Source: an uncultured Bacteroidales bacterium
GTDB lineage: Bacteria; Bacteroidota; Bacteroidia; Bacteroidales; P3
Assembly (NCBI GenBank): GCA_937910265.1
Contig: CALEPD010000083.1
Coordinates: forward strand, 1-8,612
Length of the DNA stretch: 8,612 bases
Direction of reading: 5' to 3'
Numbering within the stretch: the stretch's first letter is position 1; every line of letters starts with the position of its first letter. The notes under the pieces were generated by a model. It saw only the letters and a program-made list of their open reading frames with translations, did not search any database and was not told the origin of the DNA. The translations under genes and the position numbers were made by a program. Below, one piece after another: positions 6,836-8,612 of this stretch.

Positions 6836-7979
6836 TAATAATAATAATACAGAATACCCTAGTTACGTAATTCCTCCAGTAGATAAAGATTTAATCAAAT
6901 CGGAGCTAAAAAACAAGAACTTTCTCCGCAAAACCAACTTCGGAGACAAGGAAATATACATAACTACAGCACACCTTTCGCCTAATATCATGCAAGAGAT
7001 AGGCCGACTCCGCGAAATAAGTTTTCTGGCGGAGGGCGGCGGAACTGGAAACGCAACAGACATCGACATATTTGACACCCTTCCAGAGCCTTACTGCATG
7101 AAGCAAATATTTGTATGGAGTCCTGAGGATGAGGAAATTGTGGGTGGATACCGCTTCATACACGGAAGCAACGCCATGCAAAAGGCAGACGGCTCGATAT
7201 TCACACCCTCGGCCACGGAATTTCATTTCAGCGAGGAGTTTATAAACAACTACCTGCCCTATACCGTGGAGTTGGGCAGAGCATTTGTCCAGCCGATGTT
7301 CCAACCCACAAACGATTTCCGCAAAGGAATGTATTCACTTGACAACTTATGGGATGGACTGGGCAGCATTGCTCTCGAACTGCCGGAGACAAGGTACTTC
7401 TTCGGCAAAATAACAATGTACCCACAAATGAACCGCAAGGCGAAAAATCTGATATTGTATTTCTACAAAAAACACTTCCCTGACCCGGAAGGCTTGATGT
7501 GGCCATTAGCCCCCCTTTACATTGACGACGACTACAACTATCTCAACAAATTGTTCAACGGGCGCAACTACAAGGAAGACTACCAAATACTGAAAAGAGC
7601 AGTCAGTGAGCTCGGAAGCGCTGTTCCGCCACTGATTAGTGCGTACATGAAACTCACAGATACCATGCGATGCTTCGGGACCTCCATGAACCACGAATTC
7701 GGCAATGCTGACGAAACCGGCATCATGATAAACCTCAACGACCTGCATCCCGACAAGCGTGCGCGATACCTGGAGTCGTATGAGGAGAAGAACCGAAAGT
7801 TCGACCGCCGCAAACTGTTCAAGATAGACCTCAAACGACTTCCCTGGTGGAGGTCGTCCTCGCCAGAAGAAGAGGCCGAACTGATGCAACTGAAGGCGCT
7901 GAAGGAAGAGACAAAAAAACTCAAAGCGCAAACGAAAGAACTCAAAGCCAAAATCAAACAGAAACAGAAACAAAAATAA
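6828..7979 (+). CDS. glsB: GNAT-family N-acyltransferase, likely glycine-lipid synthase subunit
   Basis: A 383-aa protein of the hemolysin/OlsB-like GNAT group. The acyltransferase core spans roughly residues 40-215, including the strand and helix around ELGRAFVQP (148-156). A second conserved part, ELGSAVPPLISAYMKL (261-276) to HEFGNADETGIMINL, is typical of this family. Its likely reaction is N-acylation of an amino acid (glycine in Bacteroides) with a 3-hydroxy fatty acid from acyl-ACP. The N-terminus is six Asn encoded by (AAT)6. The C-terminal ~35 residues are K/E/Q-rich and probably helical or coiled-coil. The ATG at 6828 overlaps the end of the upstream gene by 8 bases (ATGAATAA), suggesting coupled translation. 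An in-frame ATG at 6732 is deep inside the upstream gene and adds nothing family-like. Ornithine or another amino acid as substrate cannot be excluded. Confidence 0.85.
   Translation: MNNNNNNTEYPSYVIPPVDKDLIKSELKNKNFLRKTNFGDKEIYITTAHLSPNIMQEIGRLREISFLAEGGGTGNATDIDIFDTLPEPYCMKQIFVWSPEDEEIVGGYRFIHGSNAMQKADGSIFTPSATEFHFSEEFINNYLPYTVELGRAFVQPMFQPTNDFRKGMYSLDNLWDGLGSIALELPETRYFFGKITMYPQMNRKAKNLILYFYKKHFPDPEGLMWPLAPLYIDDDYNYLNKLFNGRNYKEDYQILKRAVSELGSAVPPLISAYMKLTDTMRCFGTSMNHEFGNADETGIMINLNDLHPDKRARYLESYEEKNRKFDRRKLFKIDLKRLPWWRSSSPEEEAELMQLKALKEETKKLKAQTKELKAKIKQKQKQK
6831..6848 (+). repeat. (AAT)6 trinucleotide repeat at the glsA/glsB overlap
   Basis: Six AAT units directly after the glsB ATG. In the glsB frame they encode six asparagines; in the glsA frame the same bases read as successive TAA stops. 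Gain or loss of units would change only the Asn count. Confidence 0.9.
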
Positions 7980-7990
7980 AGTCAGCATAT

Positions 7991-8612
7991 ATGCAAATAA
8001 AATCCGCCACATTTGTCACCAGCAACAGCAACTACAACAAATGTCCCGACTCGCCATTGCCCGAATATGCATTCATCGGCAGAAGCAATGTCGGAAAATC
8101 GTCATTGATAAACATGCTGACTGGGGTTAACGGACTGGCAAAAACCAGTTCGAAACCTGGTAAGACACAACTGATAAACCATTTTCTTGTAAACGGGGAC
8201 TGGCATTTGGTAGACCTACCGGGATACGGATATGCCCGCATATCGAAAACCGCACGCGAGCAATGGCAGAAGATGATCTCCGGATACATGCTCAACCGAA
8301 AGCAACTGGTGTGCGTGTTTGTATTGGTTGACTCAAGGATACCGCCTCAAAAGATTGACCTGGAATTCATCAATTTTCTTGGAGAGAACGGAATCCCCCT
8401 ATGCATTGTCTTCACTAAAAGTGATAAAGAAAAACAAAAAGAGATTGCGGATAACGCAAACGAAGCCAAGAGCAGATTCCTTGCAAATATGTCCCATGAG
8501 ATTCGTACACCGATTAATGCTGTACTCGGGATGAATGAAATGATTCTTAGGGAATGCAGGGATGAGACTATCCGAGAGTATGCCTTTAATGCGCAAAGTG
8601 CGGGACAAAATT
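7991..8612 (+). CDS. engB: EngB/YihA GTPase, broken after the G4 motif and joined in frame to a histidine-kinase segment; runs off the window
   Basis: Residues 1-~147 are a typical EngB (YihA/YsxC), a GTPase needed for large-subunit ribosome assembly. Visible: the P-loop GRSNVGKS (30-37), PGKT (56-59) with the switch Thr, DLPGYGYA (75-82), and TKSD (142-145). The family is ~200 aa and should continue with the G5 loop and a C-terminal helix; both are missing. Instead the frame goes on into a coiled-coil-like stretch and the H-box SHEIRTP (168-174), and is still open at 8612. The gene starts 11 bases after glsB, so it belongs to the same operon. Either this is an assembly chimera or a true rearrangement; an intact engB would be expected in this organism. 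Confidence 0.85.
   Translation, partial: MQIKSATFVTSNSNYNKCPDSPLPEYAFIGRSNVGKSSLINMLTGVNGLAKTSSKPGKTQLINHFLVNGDWHLVDLPGYGYARISKTAREQWQKMISGYMLNRKQLVCVFVLVDSRIPPQKIDLEFINFLGENGIPLCIVFTKSDKEKQKEIADNANEAKSRFLANMSHEIRTPINAVLGMNEMILRECRDETIREYAFNAQSAGQN
8438..8612 (+). CDS. Histidine-kinase HisKA fragment, foreign to the upstream gene
   Basis: From about residue 150 of the fused frame the sequence is the standard lead-in and dimerisation helix of a sensor or hybrid kinase: ANEAKSRFLANMSHEIRTP, with phosphoacceptor His at 8495-8497, then INAVLGMNEMILRE. The INAVLGM-EMILRE wording is, from memory, typical of Lachnospiraceae-type (Firmicutes) hybrid kinases. Codon choice shifts to AGA/AGG, ATT and CGT, and 8521-8580 has 19 G to 7 C, whereas 6361-6420 in glsA has 9 G to 18 C. 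The exact junction cannot be placed within the A-rich stretch 8421-8455. The catalytic ATPase domain would lie beyond the window. Confidence 0.75.

Noticed and set aside
6831..6848. Phase-variation switch at the AAT repeat
   Set aside because: A three-base unit cannot shift the frame by slippage, so on/off switching of glsB is not expected.
7506..8012. 168-aa minus-strand frame over glsB
   Set aside because: Phe/Leu-rich shadow of the Lys/Glu-rich coding strand.
1..8612. CRISPR arrays, tRNA or rRNA genes, insertion-sequence ends
   Set aside because: No regularly spaced repeats, cloverleaf-like segments or transposase motifs were seen by eye.

Overview
The window looks like a chromosomal segment of a Bacteroidota (Bacteroidales-type) bacterium, probably one whole metagenomic contig because genes are cut at both ends. 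Evidence: two promoter -7 boxes match the Bacteroidota consensus TAnnTTTG exactly on the genes' own strands and a third is a good match, one with a correctly spaced TTTG at -33. There are almost no Shine-Dalgarno sequences. It also holds a Bacteroidota-restricted 51-aa ribosomal protein family (DUF4295), a lipoprotein with a Bacteroides-style lipobox, and a glycine-lipid acyltransferase pair.

Layout. 1-3162 (minus): isoleucyl-tRNA synthetase, 1054 codons with the C-terminus cut off at base 1. 3163-3514: non-coding, with the ileS leader and an unexplained stretch of higher GC. 3515-3545: strong intrinsic terminator for the minus strand. 3568-3929 (minus): rpmG (L33) and the DUF4295 gene, driven from a promoter near 4023-4030. 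3930-4248: AT-rich, non-coding. 4249-5484 (minus): an aldo/keto reductase with two 4Fe-4S motifs and a lipoprotein signal peptide. 5485-5965: divergent intergenic region with promoters for both sides. 5966-7979 (plus): an overlapping acyltransferase pair resembling glsA and glsB, which make glycine lipids in Bacteroides. 7991-8612 (plus): an open frame that begins as the ribosome-assembly GTPase EngB and then, just after its G4 motif, becomes the dimerisation/phosphoacceptor segment of a histidine kinase.

How the genes relate. The minus-strand genes are housekeeping translation genes plus one redox enzyme. The plus-strand genes look like one operon: the first two probably act in sequence (N-acylation of an amino acid, then O-acylation), and engB follows 11 bases later. 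The most striking point is the EngB/histidine-kinase junction. The kinase part resembles Lachnospiraceae-type hybrid kinases more than anything from Bacteroidota, and it lies less than 200 bases from the end of the window. An assembly chimera is therefore the leading explanation, although the frame stays open across it. I found no convincing new defence, mobile or CRISPR system here. The other points worth a second look are the swapped HIGH motif (GIHH) of IleRS, linked to mupirocin hyper-resistance, the exported-looking Fe-S aldo/keto reductase, and an AAT repeat that is read both as tandem stop codons and as poly-Asn.
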